64,000 nt of DNA, from NCBI GenBank assembly GCA_050031985.1, contig JBNAIG010000034.1, positions 11,588 through 75,587 of the forward strand, given 5' to 3'. The DNA comes from SZUA-368 sp028533045. GTDB taxonomy: Bacteria; Spirochaetota; Spirochaetia; DSM-2461. Every line of letters begins with the position of its first letter. The stretch's first letter is position 1. The position numbers and the translations under genes were made by a program. Below, piece after piece: positions 1-7,019 of the stretch. The notes under the pieces are model-generated. The model worked only from the letters and a program-made list of their open reading frames with translations. It was not told where the DNA came from and did not search any database.

Positions 1-1051
1 CCACAGGAATAGGTTCCCGGCTAATATCGATCCCCACGGAAGCGCATTTTTCGTGGATTCCGGGAAAACGGTCTTCCAGATTCATATCGATTTGTCTCGC
101 GTCGAGGAAAACACAGGCCGTTCCGGTCCGGTCCATTTCCCGATAAATGGCACGGGAAACTTCGTCACGGGGGGCCAGCTCCATCATATCCGGGTTATAG
201 CGGGACATAAAGCGCTCCCCGTCAAGATTCACCAGCAAGCCCCCTTCCCCTCGGAGCGATTCGGATATAAGGAAGTTCTTCACATCCCGGTGAAAGAGCG
301 TGGTAGGATGGAACTGAACAAATTCTGCATTAAGAATAGCCGCTCCCGCCCGGTAGGCCATGGAAATTCCATCCCCCGAAGCCAGGCTCGGGTTGGAAGA
401 GTGCTGATAGACCCCCCCTACGCCTCCGGTGGCCAGAATAATAGAGGAACCGTAAATATTCATAACTTCGTTGTTCCGGGCATCCAGAACATAGAGACCG
501 ATAGCTCGAAGAGGACGGTAACGCTCCTGACTATCGGTGGAGTGGTGATTATTGGTAATGATATCCAGGGCCTGCATATGGGGGTAAATATTAATTCGCC
601 CCTCCAATTGAGCGGCATAGGCCAGAAGTCCTTCCTGAATAGAGCGGCCGGACAGATCCTTATGATGGTAGATGCGCCGGACCGAATGGGCGGCCTCACG
701 GGTTAAGTCCAACTCACCCTTCCCATTACGGGAGAAGGGAATGCCCGCCCTGTCCACCAAAAGAGAGTCAACCAGATCGGGCCCTTCCGAAGCCAAAAGA
801 TGTACCGATTCACGCCAGTTCAAACCAACGCCGGCGGCAATAATATCTTTGGCCAACTTGTCCCCCGAATCATCCTGTCCGTTTCCGACAATGCCCCCCT
901 GGGCATAGTAGGTATTGGACTGCCACGGCTCATCGGCTTTGGTAAGAACCGTTACACTCAGCCCCTCTTCGGCGGCTCCTATAGCTGCGGCGAGACCGGA
1001 AATCCCGCAACCAACGACAATTAAATCGGAAACAATGGGAGGATGGGACAT
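1..1051 (-). CDS. nadB: L-aspartate oxidase NadB, C-terminal part cut by window edge
   Basis: About 350 N-terminal codons are visible; the gene runs off the left edge. The product oxidises L-aspartate to iminoaspartate, the first step of de novo NAD synthesis, using FAD. The frame begins MSHPPIVSDLIVVGCGISGL, a Rossmann FAD-binding start with GCGISG. It goes on through QGGI and SLASGDGISMAYRAGA to EFVQFHPTTL and SLRGEGG, which are hallmarks of the NadB/succinate dehydrogenase flavoprotein family. The ATG overlaps the nadC stop by one base (TAATG), so translation is probably coupled. The neighbouring nadC and the nadB-specific length and motifs favour NadB over fumarate reductase. No nadA is visible, though it could lie beyond the edge. 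Confidence 0.93.
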   Translation of the reverse strand, partial: MSHPPIVSDLIVVGCGISGLAAAIGAAEEGLSVTVLTKADEPWQSNTYYAQGGIVGNGQDDSGDKLAKDIIAAGVGLNWRESVHLLASEGPDLVDSLLVDRAGIPFSRNGKGELDLTREAAHSVRRIYHHKDLSGRSIQEGLLAYAAQLEGRINIYPHMQALDIITNNHHSTDSQERYRPLRAIGLYVLDARNNEVMNIYGSSIILATGGVGGVYQHSSNPSLASGDGISMAYRAGAAILNAEFVQFHPTTLFHRDVKNFLISESLRGEGGLLVNLDGERFMSRYNPDMMELAPRDEVSRAIYREMDRTGTACVFLDARQIDMNLEDRFPGIHEKCASVGIDISREPIPV

Positions 1052-1884
1052 TAGGCTACCACCAGAGAGAAATCAAAGGCTTTTACCGAATGGGTCAAAC
1101 CGCCCACGGAAATATAATCTACACCCAGGGGAGCATGGCGGCGGATTTTATCCAGATCCATATTACCGGACCCTTCAAATTTCACATCGCCGGACCTGAG
1201 TGCCACAGCATCGGATGTCATTTTCTCATCCATATTATCAAGCATTATCACATCGACTTTGAGGCTCAACGCTTCCCGAACCTCGTCCAGGGTGCGGCAT
1301 TCCACTTCAATGCGGTATTTACTGTCCCATTTATGGCGAATCCGTTCCACCGCTTTCGTGATAGAACCGGCCGCATCGGCATGGTTATCCTTAATCATAA
1401 CCATATCATAAAGTCCCATACGATGATTACTTCCTCCCCCACAGGAGACGGCGTACTTGGAAAGGACCCGGTAACCGGGCAGGGTTTTTCTCGTATCCAG
1501 GATACAGCAATGCCCCTTTTCCGAGGCGGCCTGTACAAGACGATTCGTTTCACTGGCTATGCCGGAAAGAAAGGAGAGGAAATTGATTCCCGTTCTTTCC
1601 GCTTCCAAAATAGTAACGGCGGGTCCTGTGATGCGGGCTATTTGATCTCCCCGCTTAAGAGAATCGCCATCCTTTTTTAGAAGTTCAACCTGTATAGTCT
1701 CATCCACCCGGTTAAAAACTTTCTTAAAGTAATCAATACCAGCCAGAACCCCTTCGTCCTTACTCATGAGAACCACTTCCGTCGTCTCTGTGGAAAATAT
1801 GGCCCGGGAGGTTACATCCCCCGCGTCAAGCAAATCTTCAGTGAGAGCCAATTCAAGCAAATTATCAAAATTATCGCCGTTCAT
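1051..1884 (-). CDS. nadC: Nicotinate-nucleotide pyrophosphorylase (quinolinate phosphoribosyltransferase)
   Basis: Converts quinolinate and PRPP to nicotinate mononucleotide in de novo NAD synthesis. The family signature is intact: an N-terminal LTEDLLDAGDVTS stretch, ERTGINFLSFLSGIA, then TRKTLPGYR followed by GGGSNHRMGLYDMVMIKDNH, and the barrel segments IEVECRTLDE, VDVIMLDN and VDYISVGGLTHS. The frame stays open upstream to a TTG at 1920, but that TTG is the -35 box of a good promoter. The ATG at 1884 is therefore preferred, giving 277 residues, the normal family length. No Shine-Dalgarno site precedes this ATG, and the -10 box ends 7 bases before it, so the message may be leaderless. nadB follows with a one-base overlap. 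Confidence 0.95.
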   Translation of the reverse strand: MNGDNFDNLLELALTEDLLDAGDVTSRAIFSTETTEVVLMSKDEGVLAGIDYFKKVFNRVDETIQVELLKKDGDSLKRGDQIARITGPAVTILEAERTGINFLSFLSGIASETNRLVQAASEKGHCCILDTRKTLPGYRVLSKYAVSCGGGSNHRMGLYDMVMIKDNHADAAGSITKAVERIRHKWDSKYRIEVECRTLDEVREALSLKVDVIMLDNMDEKMTSDAVALRSGDVKFEGSGNMDLDKIRRHAPLGVDYISVGGLTHSVKAFDFSLVVA

Positions 1885-1891
1885 GGGGGCA

Positions 1892-1920
1892 ATTATAGGA
1901 GAATTTTCGACTCTTAACAA
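1892..1920 (-). promoter_or_regulatory. Promoter of nadC, leaderless type
   Basis: On the minus strand TTGTTA (1915-1920), a 17-base spacer and a perfect TATAAT (1892-1897) lie directly before the nadC ATG at 1884. The -10 ends 7 bases upstream of the ATG, so initiation at the usual distance would fall at or next to the start codon. It lies back to back with the plus-strand promoter at 1929-1958. Confidence 0.75.
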
Positions 1921-1928
1921 TACGTCAC

Positions 1929-1958
1929 TTGACAGGAAGAATCATAAAAATTTAATAT
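1929..1958 (+). promoter_or_regulatory. Promoter of the acidic protein gene
   Basis: TTGACA (1929-1934), an 18-base spacer and TAATAT (1953-1958) point towards the gene at 1990. A Shine-Dalgarno-like CAGGAG at 1976-1981 lies 8 bases before its ATG. This is a conventional leadered start, in contrast to nadC on the other strand. Confidence 0.7.
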
Positions 1959-1989
1959 AGCTAGAAGTCCAGTTCCAGGAGTCCGTCCC

Positions 1990-2241
1990 ATGTCAAATAA
2001 CACTCAGAAATTGTTTTTCTTCACCTCCACAGCCAAGGAAGATGAATTCGATGAGGATATTGATAATTACGATAATGAACAGTTTAATGCTTATGATGAC
2101 GGAATTGACCTGATCAAACCCGACGTGGATGAGCTGGACGACGAAGACGACGACGAATTAATCGAAGACGACAACAGCCTCCCCCTTTTTAATGAGGAGG
2201 AGATGGCTGAAATCGACGAATATGACGAGATGGAGGAGTAA
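1990..2241 (+). CDS. Small highly acidic protein of unknown function
   Basis: Encodes 83 residues, mostly Asp and Glu, with long acidic runs (for example DELDDEDDDELIEDD near residues 46-60) after a short neutral N-terminus MSNNTQKLFFFTST. A consensus promoter and a well-placed ribosome-binding site support it as a real gene. I do not recognise the family. The composition resembles acidic tails or disordered proteins that bind basic partners such as ribosomal proteins or RNA-polymerase subunits, but no function can be read from it. It ends one base before the end of convergent rsfS, leaving no room for a terminator between them. Confidence 0.65.
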   Translation: MSNNTQKLFFFTSTAKEDEFDEDIDNYDNEQFNAYDDGIDLIKPDVDELDDEDDDELIEDDNSLPLFNEEEMAEIDEYDEMEE

Positions 2242-2595
2242 CTACTTCTCTCCGTGAAGCACTTCCGCTTCAAACCATAAATCTTCCAACTGATAGAACT
2301 CACGAGCCTCGGCGGTCATAAGGTTTATAACTACGTCACCGCAATCCATGAGAATCCAGGTATCGTTCTTCTGGGAATTTCCCGTTGAATAGGTAGTATA
2401 GCCGTTCTCTGTCAACCAAGTACGTATTTCCCGCCTAACCCCGTTCCCATGGGTCTGACTGCTAATAGTCGCAATGATCATGGAATCGGTCCAGCTGCAC
2501 TTTCCTTCTACAGAGAGAACCTTTACATCCCCGCCCTTGTGATCTTCGATAAGGGCCGTAAGGCCTTCAATTTTATTTTTTAACGTATCTTCCAT
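2242..2595 (-). CDS. rsfS: Ribosomal silencing factor RsfS
   Basis: The 117-residue product belongs to the RsfS/Iojap family, which binds ribosomal protein L14 (uL14) and blocks subunit joining under nutrient limitation. Family features are visible: DMIIATISSQTHG-like core (SMIIATISSQTHGNGVRRE), ENGYTTYSTG, NDTWILMDCGDVVINLM and the ending REFYQLEDLWFEAE. A TTG three bases upstream is in frame, but the ATG at 2595 has AGGA at a good distance. The start lies within the 3' end of the preceding LCP gene (23-base overlap). It is the last gene of the rplU-rsfS operon; the yqeK-LCP-rsfS order is common in spirochaetes and Firmicutes. Confidence 0.93.
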   Translation of the reverse strand: MEDTLKNKIEGLTALIEDHKGGDVKVLSVEGKCSWTDSMIIATISSQTHGNGVRREIRTWLTENGYTTYSTGNSQKNDTWILMDCGDVVINLMTAEAREFYQLEDLWFEAEVLHGEK

Positions 2596-3754
2596 CAAAA
2601 TCCTTTCCTAATATTATTACTACATCCACCGTATCATCGGCGATATCCTGCTGAAGCTGATGAACCCGGTCACAACGGATGAGGCTGGCCACTCTTTTGG
2701 CAGCCCCCGGATTCCCCTTTCTTTCCAAAACGAGAGTATTTTCATAATCATCCCGGTCGGCATTTTTATAGGCATTTATCTTATAGCCGTAACTCTTGTA
2801 AAGCTGAGCCGTACGGCTGGCCAAACCGGCAATGTCCGTCCCGTTTCGTATTTCAACGGAGATGACAATATCCTCATCACTGTAGACTTCCATGTTGGAA
2901 AGAGTATCGACAATCTGACGGGTCATCTCACGCATAAGTTTTTCATCATAGTAGGGGAAGAGAAGCTCATTCCCATCGACAATTCTATTCTTCCCAAGAA
3001 CTTTCTGAAGAACCAGACGGTCCGTATCAAGGCTCTCAAACACCTGTAAATAGGACTGAAAGGCCTGCCTGTCCAAATTGGAATCCAGGTAGGAATAAAA
3101 AAGATCACCGTACCGTTCGTCCTCAAGGTTCTCGTACATATCCCCCAGACGTCCCATGAAGGCCTTCGTAAAATCGTGCTTTCGGGTAATTAAATCGTTC
3201 TCCGTATCTCCCGGAAGTTTATAGGAGAGAAAGGTCCTGGTCTTGTCCCCGTCAAGAACAACACTGCCCGAGGGAAGAAGATTCAAGTCACTCTCCGATA
3301 CCTGCCAGACAGGATTGGGAATAAACAGGCGGATTCCTTCCACCGTATCAACCGCTTTTACGAGGTCTTCCATATCCCAATGAAAATAGAAGTCTATTTC
3401 TATTCCTAAAAGAGCGCCGATTTTCTCTACATAGGGCAAAGGATCGCCTTCGTCGAAAAGACTGTCCAGGCGGTCCATCTTATTCACGTTTTGAATAAGA
3501 GTCCCCATGTTCTCCGGGATATTATAGAGAGCTCCCCGTCCGGTGACGTTGTCGTAAAAGAAAATCTCCGTCACAAGGGGTTTTCCCTCTTCGGAAACGA
3601 CAAAGGCGGAAACTATGGTATTCTGATTCTTCATGGCTTCCGTGAATTCGTCTACACGAATATTCACTACCATAAAAATAACAAGAGCCGTAAAAACTAC
3701 CGCCAGGAGCAGTAAAAATAGAAATGAGCTGTCAAAGGAATTCTCCTTTCTCAA
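2573..3754 (-). CDS. LytR-CpsA-Psr (LCP) family protein with LytR_C domain
   Basis: 393 residues: a short cytoplasmic tail, one transmembrane helix (about residues 10-31), an extracytoplasmic LCP domain, and a C-terminal LytR_C domain beginning near VEIRNGTDIAGLA and ending near VDVVIILGKDFDG. LCP enzymes transfer undecaprenyl-linked glycopolymers onto cell-wall or surface acceptors. The central domain keeps the typical run VDTVEGIRLFIPNPVW and an RTFLSYKLPGD segment (the place of the family's R..R motif), although it is diverged. The start is a TTG at 3754, with AGGAG just upstream; it overlaps the yqeK stop by 4 bases. In this operon position many genomes carry a similar LytR gene between yqeK and rsfS. 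Confidence 0.8.
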   Translation of the reverse strand: MRKENSFDSSFLFLLLLAVVFTALVIFMVVNIRVDEFTEAMKNQNTIVSAFVVSEEGKPLVTEIFFYDNVTGRGALYNIPENMGTLIQNVNKMDRLDSLFDEGDPLPYVEKIGALLGIEIDFYFHWDMEDLVKAVDTVEGIRLFIPNPVWQVSESDLNLLPSGSVVLDGDKTRTFLSYKLPGDTENDLITRKHDFTKAFMGRLGDMYENLEDERYGDLFYSYLDSNLDRQAFQSYLQVFESLDTDRLVLQKVLGKNRIVDGNELLFPYYDEKLMREMTRQIVDTLSNMEVYSDEDIVISVEIRNGTDIAGLASRTAQLYKSYGYKINAYKNADRDDYENTLVLERKGNPGAAKRVASLIRCDRVHQLQQDIADDTVDVVIILGKDFDGRYVKK

Positions 3755-4335
3755 ATATAATCTCCTAGTCCTAAGGCTTCAAAAAGCTCCCTCTCCCTTT
3801 GACAGGGCGTATGCTTCCTGGATTCCCTATGATTCAAGATCGATATTACCACGGTCTTTACGGTGTGATCAAGATTTCCCGCTAAAGCCTTAGTTCTAAA
3901 ATCATCGTCGATAAAGTCACGTCCCGGCTCCAGGAAATCAGCACAAAAAAGCACTTTTGTCAGATCGGACATGCCCACTTTTCCGGAAATATGCCAGGTT
4001 ATGCTTTCAAGTATATCCTCTTGCTTAAAATCAAAGGTTTCAACCAAAAGACCCGCACCGGCTCGTCCATGAAGAAGAAGGGGAAATTCCAACTCATCCT
4101 CCATAATATCCCAAGGGCGATAAAGATGGGCCAGACGAATTATTTCTTTTTTCTTTGTTTCCCTGGCAATATCATGGCACAAACCGGCAAAGTAGGCCTT
4201 GTCTTCATCAACCCCGAATATTCCCGCCAGATAGCGACAATATTCCGCCGTACTGCGACAGTGGGATGCCCTTTTGGAGGAGAGTTTACTTAATAGATGG
4301 GCCTCTACCTCTTTCTCAAGACTGATATAATCCAT
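3751..4335 (-). CDS. yqeK: HD-domain hydrolase YqeK
   Basis: The 194-residue product is an HD phosphohydrolase of the YqeK type, which splits diadenosine tetraphosphate symmetrically to ADP. Metal-binding residues are visible: His in RASHCRSTAEYCRYLA, the HD doublet in FAGLCHDIARE, His of LLLHGRAGAGLL, and the downstream SITWHISGK and LFCADFLEPGRDF motifs. All are typical of YqeK. It sits directly downstream of nadD with a 20-base overlap, the standard arrangement. Both ends overlap their neighbours, so it is clearly part of the rplU-rsfS operon. Confidence 0.92.
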   Translation of the reverse strand: MDYISLEKEVEAHLLSKLSSKRASHCRSTAEYCRYLAGIFGVDEDKAYFAGLCHDIARETKKKEIIRLAHLYRPWDIMEDELEFPLLLHGRAGAGLLVETFDFKQEDILESITWHISGKVGMSDLTKVLFCADFLEPGRDFIDDDFRTKALAGNLDHTVKTVVISILNHRESRKHTPCQRERELFEALGLGDYI

Positions 4336-4885
4336 GACGTCCTATATATTCGGCCACCGGGCCCGGTACTAAATGGTCGACCCTTTTCCCCGATTGTACC
4401 TCTTCCCGAATCTCCGTCGATGAAACGGTTACCACCGGATTTTTTAAAAACGAGCAGGGATAGGGAAAACGCTCCTGTCCCCCTTCCCTTCGGGCGACAA
4501 TAAGATCGGTTCGGGCAACAATATCCTCTACATTTTTCCAACGGGAAAAACCTTCTACCCAGTCGTCCCCTACAATTAACCCCGGTTTTCCCTGGAAGTC
4601 ATACTGATCATAGAGATATTCGATAGTTTTATAGGTATAGGAGGGACCTTTGCGATTCACCTCACAGCTTGATACTTCCGCCCAGGATTTCTCCCGGAAA
4701 GCCAATTCCAGCATTCTTACCCGATGTTCGGCGGAAACATAGTTATGGCCTTGTTTTAAAGGAGACATAAGAGCGGGAATAAGGAGGATTTTATCGTAAG
4801 AGAGCTGATCCACCACAGACTGGGCCAGGGCGACATGACCCAGGTGGACCGGATTAAAGCTCCCTCCCAGTATGGCGATTTTCAT
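4316..4885 (-). CDS. nadD: Nicotinate-nucleotide adenylyltransferase NadD
   Basis: Adenylates nicotinate mononucleotide to deamido-NAD. The 189-residue sequence opens with MKIAILGGSFNPVHLGH, the nucleotidyltransferase GxFxPxHxGH signature, has LIVGDDW in the middle, and ends with the ISSTxIR-type motif VSSTEIREEVQSGK. Its ATG overlaps the obgE stop by one base (TAATG). Together with nadB-nadC at the left edge, the window holds three NAD-synthesis genes in two separate transcription units. Confidence 0.95.
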   Translation of the reverse strand: MKIAILGGSFNPVHLGHVALAQSVVDQLSYDKILLIPALMSPLKQGHNYVSAEHRVRMLELAFREKSWAEVSSCEVNRKGPSYTYKTIEYLYDQYDFQGKPGLIVGDDWVEGFSRWKNVEDIVARTDLIVARREGGQERFPYPCSFLKNPVVTVSSTEIREEVQSGKRVDHLVPGPVAEYIGRHGLYQS

Positions 4886-5874
4886 TATTTTGCCATTGTG
4901 AGGAAAAGCTGCTTGAGCTCGTCCATACCTTCCCTGGTAAAAATGGAAACCACGATAACCGGATAGTCGCAGAACCTTTCCCTAAGGGCCTGTTCCGCTT
5001 CGCCCGATTCATCCATATCCTTTTTGGTACCGATGATAAAGCGCTTCTTCTCCAAAAGGGCGGGCTGATACTGTTCCAGCTCAATGAGCAACTTGTCGTA
5101 GGTATCGAGAAAATTCTCTTCCCCCAAGTCAATCATAAATGCCAGGGCTTCGGTCCGGGCAATATGCTTAAGAAATTCGAATCCCAGACCTACCCCGTGG
5201 GAAGCACCCTCAATAATACCGGGAATATCGGCCAGAACCACCTCTTTTTCGGAGATTCTGAGCATACCCAGATTGGGGATTTTCGTAGTAAAAGGATAGG
5301 GAGCCACTTCCGGATTGGCGTTAGTCAACTCTTTGAGCAGACTGGATTTACCCACACTGGGAAAACCGACAAAGCCAATATCGGCAATAACATTCAACTC
5401 AAGAACAACCTGAACGGTTTGACCGGGCTCACCATCCTGGGCGTATCGGGGCGCCTGCTTACGGGAACTGCGAAAGTGCCAGTTACCCAGGCCGCCTTTA
5501 CCGCCCCTGAGGAAAATCCAGGAGTCGCCGTCTTTGTTTTCGGAAAAGTCGTGGAGTAAATCGCCCGTGTCATCATCGCGGATAAGAGTTCCCGGAGGTA
5601 CGGTAATAATAAGGTCTTCCCCTTTCTTACCGGCCATTCGACGGCCTTTGCCGCCTTCTCCGTTTTTTGCGTGATGTTTTCTTTTACGGGATAGATGGGA
5701 CAGGGTTTTCAGATTAGTCTTAACCTGAAAAATAACGTTTCCTCCCGTTCCGCCGTCACCGCCGTCGGGCCCTCCCTTGGGAACATATTTTTCCCTGCGG
5801 AAGGATACACAGCCAGCTCCACCGGAACCGGAGGAAACCTCAATAGAGGTTTCGTCTACAAAACCTAAGGGCAT
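4885..5874 (-). CDS. obgE: Obg family GTPase (CgtA)
   Basis: 329 residues with an N-terminal Obg glycine-rich fold (residues 1 to about 157, with GSGGAGCVSFRREK and DGGDGGTGGNVIF) followed by a GTPase domain. G1 is GFPSVGKSSLL, G3 is DIPGIIEGAS, and the G4-like GTKKDMDE lies near the end. Obg works in late 50S ribosome assembly and stress control. It lacks the C-terminal OCT extension found in Firmicutes, as is usual in many phyla. Linkage to rplU-rpmA is near universal. The ATG is 2 bases after the rpmA stop. Confidence 0.96.
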   Translation of the reverse strand: MPLGFVDETSIEVSSGSGGAGCVSFRREKYVPKGGPDGGDGGTGGNVIFQVKTNLKTLSHLSRKRKHHAKNGEGGKGRRMAGKKGEDLIITVPPGTLIRDDDTGDLLHDFSENKDGDSWIFLRGGKGGLGNWHFRSSRKQAPRYAQDGEPGQTVQVVLELNVIADIGFVGFPSVGKSSLLKELTNANPEVAPYPFTTKIPNLGMLRISEKEVVLADIPGIIEGASHGVGLGFEFLKHIARTEALAFMIDLGEENFLDTYDKLLIELEQYQPALLEKKRFIIGTKKDMDESGEAEQALRERFCDYPVIVVSIFTREGMDELKQLFLTMAK

Positions 5875-5876
5875 AA

Positions 5877-6128
5877 CTATTCAGCTACGATGGAAACGCG
5901 CTTTTTACCCTTGTTAAAGTTAAAGAGAACACTACCGTCTTTAAGTGCGAAAAGAGTGTGATCCTTTCCGGTACCTACGTTTTCACCGGCATGAATTTTA
6001 GTTCCCTTCTGGCGTACGAGGATTTCGCCGGCCTTTACAACCTGACCGCCAAATCTCTTAACACCTAATCGTTTTGATTCGGAATCTCTTCCGTTTTTGG
6101 AGCTTCCGCCCCCTTTTTTATGAGCCAT
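5877..6128 (-). CDS. rpmA: 50S ribosomal protein L27
   Basis: 83 residues beginning MAHKKGGGSSKNGRDSES, the classical bL27 start with no N-terminal extension. An in-frame ATG lies 12 codons upstream (6164) inside prp, but GGAG lies 7-8 bases before the 6128 ATG, which fixes the start. The N-terminus reaches the peptidyl-transferase centre in the ribosome. The absence of a cleavable extension matters because the preceding gene encodes a Prp-type protease (see findings). Confidence 0.97.
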   Translation of the reverse strand: MAHKKGGGSSKNGRDSESKRLGVKRFGGQVVKAGEILVRQKGTKIHAGENVGTGKDHTLFALKDGSVLFNFNKGKKRVSIVAE

Positions 6129-6132
6129 GTGT

Positions 6133-6474
6133 TCATCTCCTTTTGAGTTCCATGACAAACTCATTGGGATAATCCCGCATAAGGTCTCCCAGTCCGCAGA
6201 GTAGGAAATCGCAAATGCCGGAATACCAGTCGTTCACATCGGGATCAATACCTTCTATCACCGCCCGAAAACAACCGGCCTTATCCGCTGTTATTTTAGC
6301 CGTCAAACCCCCATGGGATTCTACCTGACGACCATAAGTTCTGATTAATGCCGACATGGCGGCACAGGCAACGCTGGGCGTGCCTTTCTTTGCCAGAAAA
6401 TGTCCTTCCGATGTAAGACTGACTATGTGTCGCCAGTCCCTCTCTTTGGACAATTCAACCTGACAGGTAATCAT
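6133..6474 (-). CDS. prp: Prp-family (DUF464/YsxB) cysteine protease
   Basis: The 113-residue product lies between rplU and rpmA, as YsxB/Prp does in Firmicutes, where it removes an N-terminal peptide from L27. The catalytic pair is present: His25 in SEGHFLAKKG and Cys37 in SVACAAMSAL, separated by 12 residues as in the S. aureus enzyme. The start ATG has GGAG 10 bases upstream, inside the last codons of rplU. Because the L27 encoded next door starts at its mature N-terminus, the substrate here is not obvious. Confidence 0.85.
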   Translation of the reverse strand: MITCQVELSKERDWRHIVSLTSEGHFLAKKGTPSVACAAMSALIRTYGRQVESHGGLTAKITADKAGCFRAVIEGIDPDVNDWYSGICDFLLCGLGDLMRDYPNEFVMELKRR

Positions 6475-6479
6475 CAGCC

Positions 6480-6794
6480 TTAAGCTCCGATGATGTCCTC
6501 TACCTTGATCTTGGTAAACTGCTGACGGTGTCCCTTCTGTCTAAGGTAGCCTTTTCTTCTCTTAAACTTGAGAATCTTAACTTTCTTAGCCTTGAAGGTA
6601 TCTTCAACAACGGCCTTAACCTTGGCACCAGCCACGTAGGGAGCTCCTACTTTAGTGTTGTCGCCGTCGGCAACCATCAGTACCTTATCGAATTCCAGAG
6701 CTTCTCCGTCCTGGTTTTCAAATCGGTCTACAGTAAGAACAGCACCCTTCTCGGCTTTGTACTGTTTTCCTTTTATTTCTACAAGAGCGTACAT
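6480..6794 (-). CDS. rplU: 50S ribosomal protein L21
   Basis: 104 residues beginning MYALVEIKGKQYKAEKG, with the bL21 ending KRRKGYLRQKGHRQQFTKIK. It is the first gene of the rplU-prp-rpmA-obgE-nadD-yqeK-LCP-rsfS operon. AAGGATG lies just before the ATG and a consensus promoter lies at 6831-6860. Readthrough from the upstream tRNA-Leu gene is also possible, as only a short gap separates them. Confidence 0.97.
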   Translation of the reverse strand: MYALVEIKGKQYKAEKGAVLTVDRFENQDGEALEFDKVLMVADGDNTKVGAPYVAGAKVKAVVEDTFKAKKVKILKFKRRKGYLRQKGHRQQFTKIKVEDIIGA

Positions 6795-6830
6795 TTTAAC
6801 ATCCTTAACTCTAATTTTTCAGTAGCATAA

Positions 6831-6860
6831 ATAATACTATAAATCTATATACAATGTCAA
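6831..6860 (-). promoter_or_regulatory. Promoter of the rplU operon
   Basis: Minus-strand TTGACA (6855-6860), an 18-base A+T-rich spacer and TATTAT (6831-6836). The expected transcript start leaves a leader of roughly 30 bases before rplU. Confidence 0.75.
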
Positions 6861-6873
6861 TATACAGAGTGTT

Positions 6874-6957
6874 TGCCGGCGACCGGACTTGAACCGGTAC
6901 GGGCCGAAGCCCACGAGATTTTAAGTCTCGGGTGTCTACCAATTCCACCACGCCGGC
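6874..6957 (-). tRNA. tRNA-Leu (anticodon UAA)
   Basis: Full cloverleaf on the minus strand. The acceptor stem is GCCGGCG paired with CGCCGGC, with discriminator A. The D-arm contains GGAATTGGTAGACAC, the anticodon stem GAGAC/TCTCG-type flanks the loop CTTAAAA with anticodon TAA, there is a long class II variable arm (TGGGCTTCGGCCC), and the T-arm is CCGGTTCAAGTCCGG. CCA is not encoded; the bases after the discriminator are AAC, so a CCA-adding enzyme is needed. Confidence 0.95.
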
Positions 6958-6971
6958 AGATACCGAACGGA

Positions 6972-7001
6972 ATAATAGCAAATAAAACTCTATAAAGTCA
7001 A
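6972..7001 (-). promoter_or_regulatory. Promoter of tRNA-Leu
   Basis: Minus-strand TTGACT (6996-7001), an 18-base spacer and TATTAT (6972-6977) lie about 14 bases before the mature tRNA 5' end, leaving only a short 5' leader. Confidence 0.7.
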
Positions 7002-7019
7002 CAGGGTTTCCGATACTGA

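Noticed and set aside
1885..1920. A longer NadC starting at TTG 1920
   Set aside because: The TTG is the -35 box of a well-formed promoter, and there is no ribosome-binding site before it.
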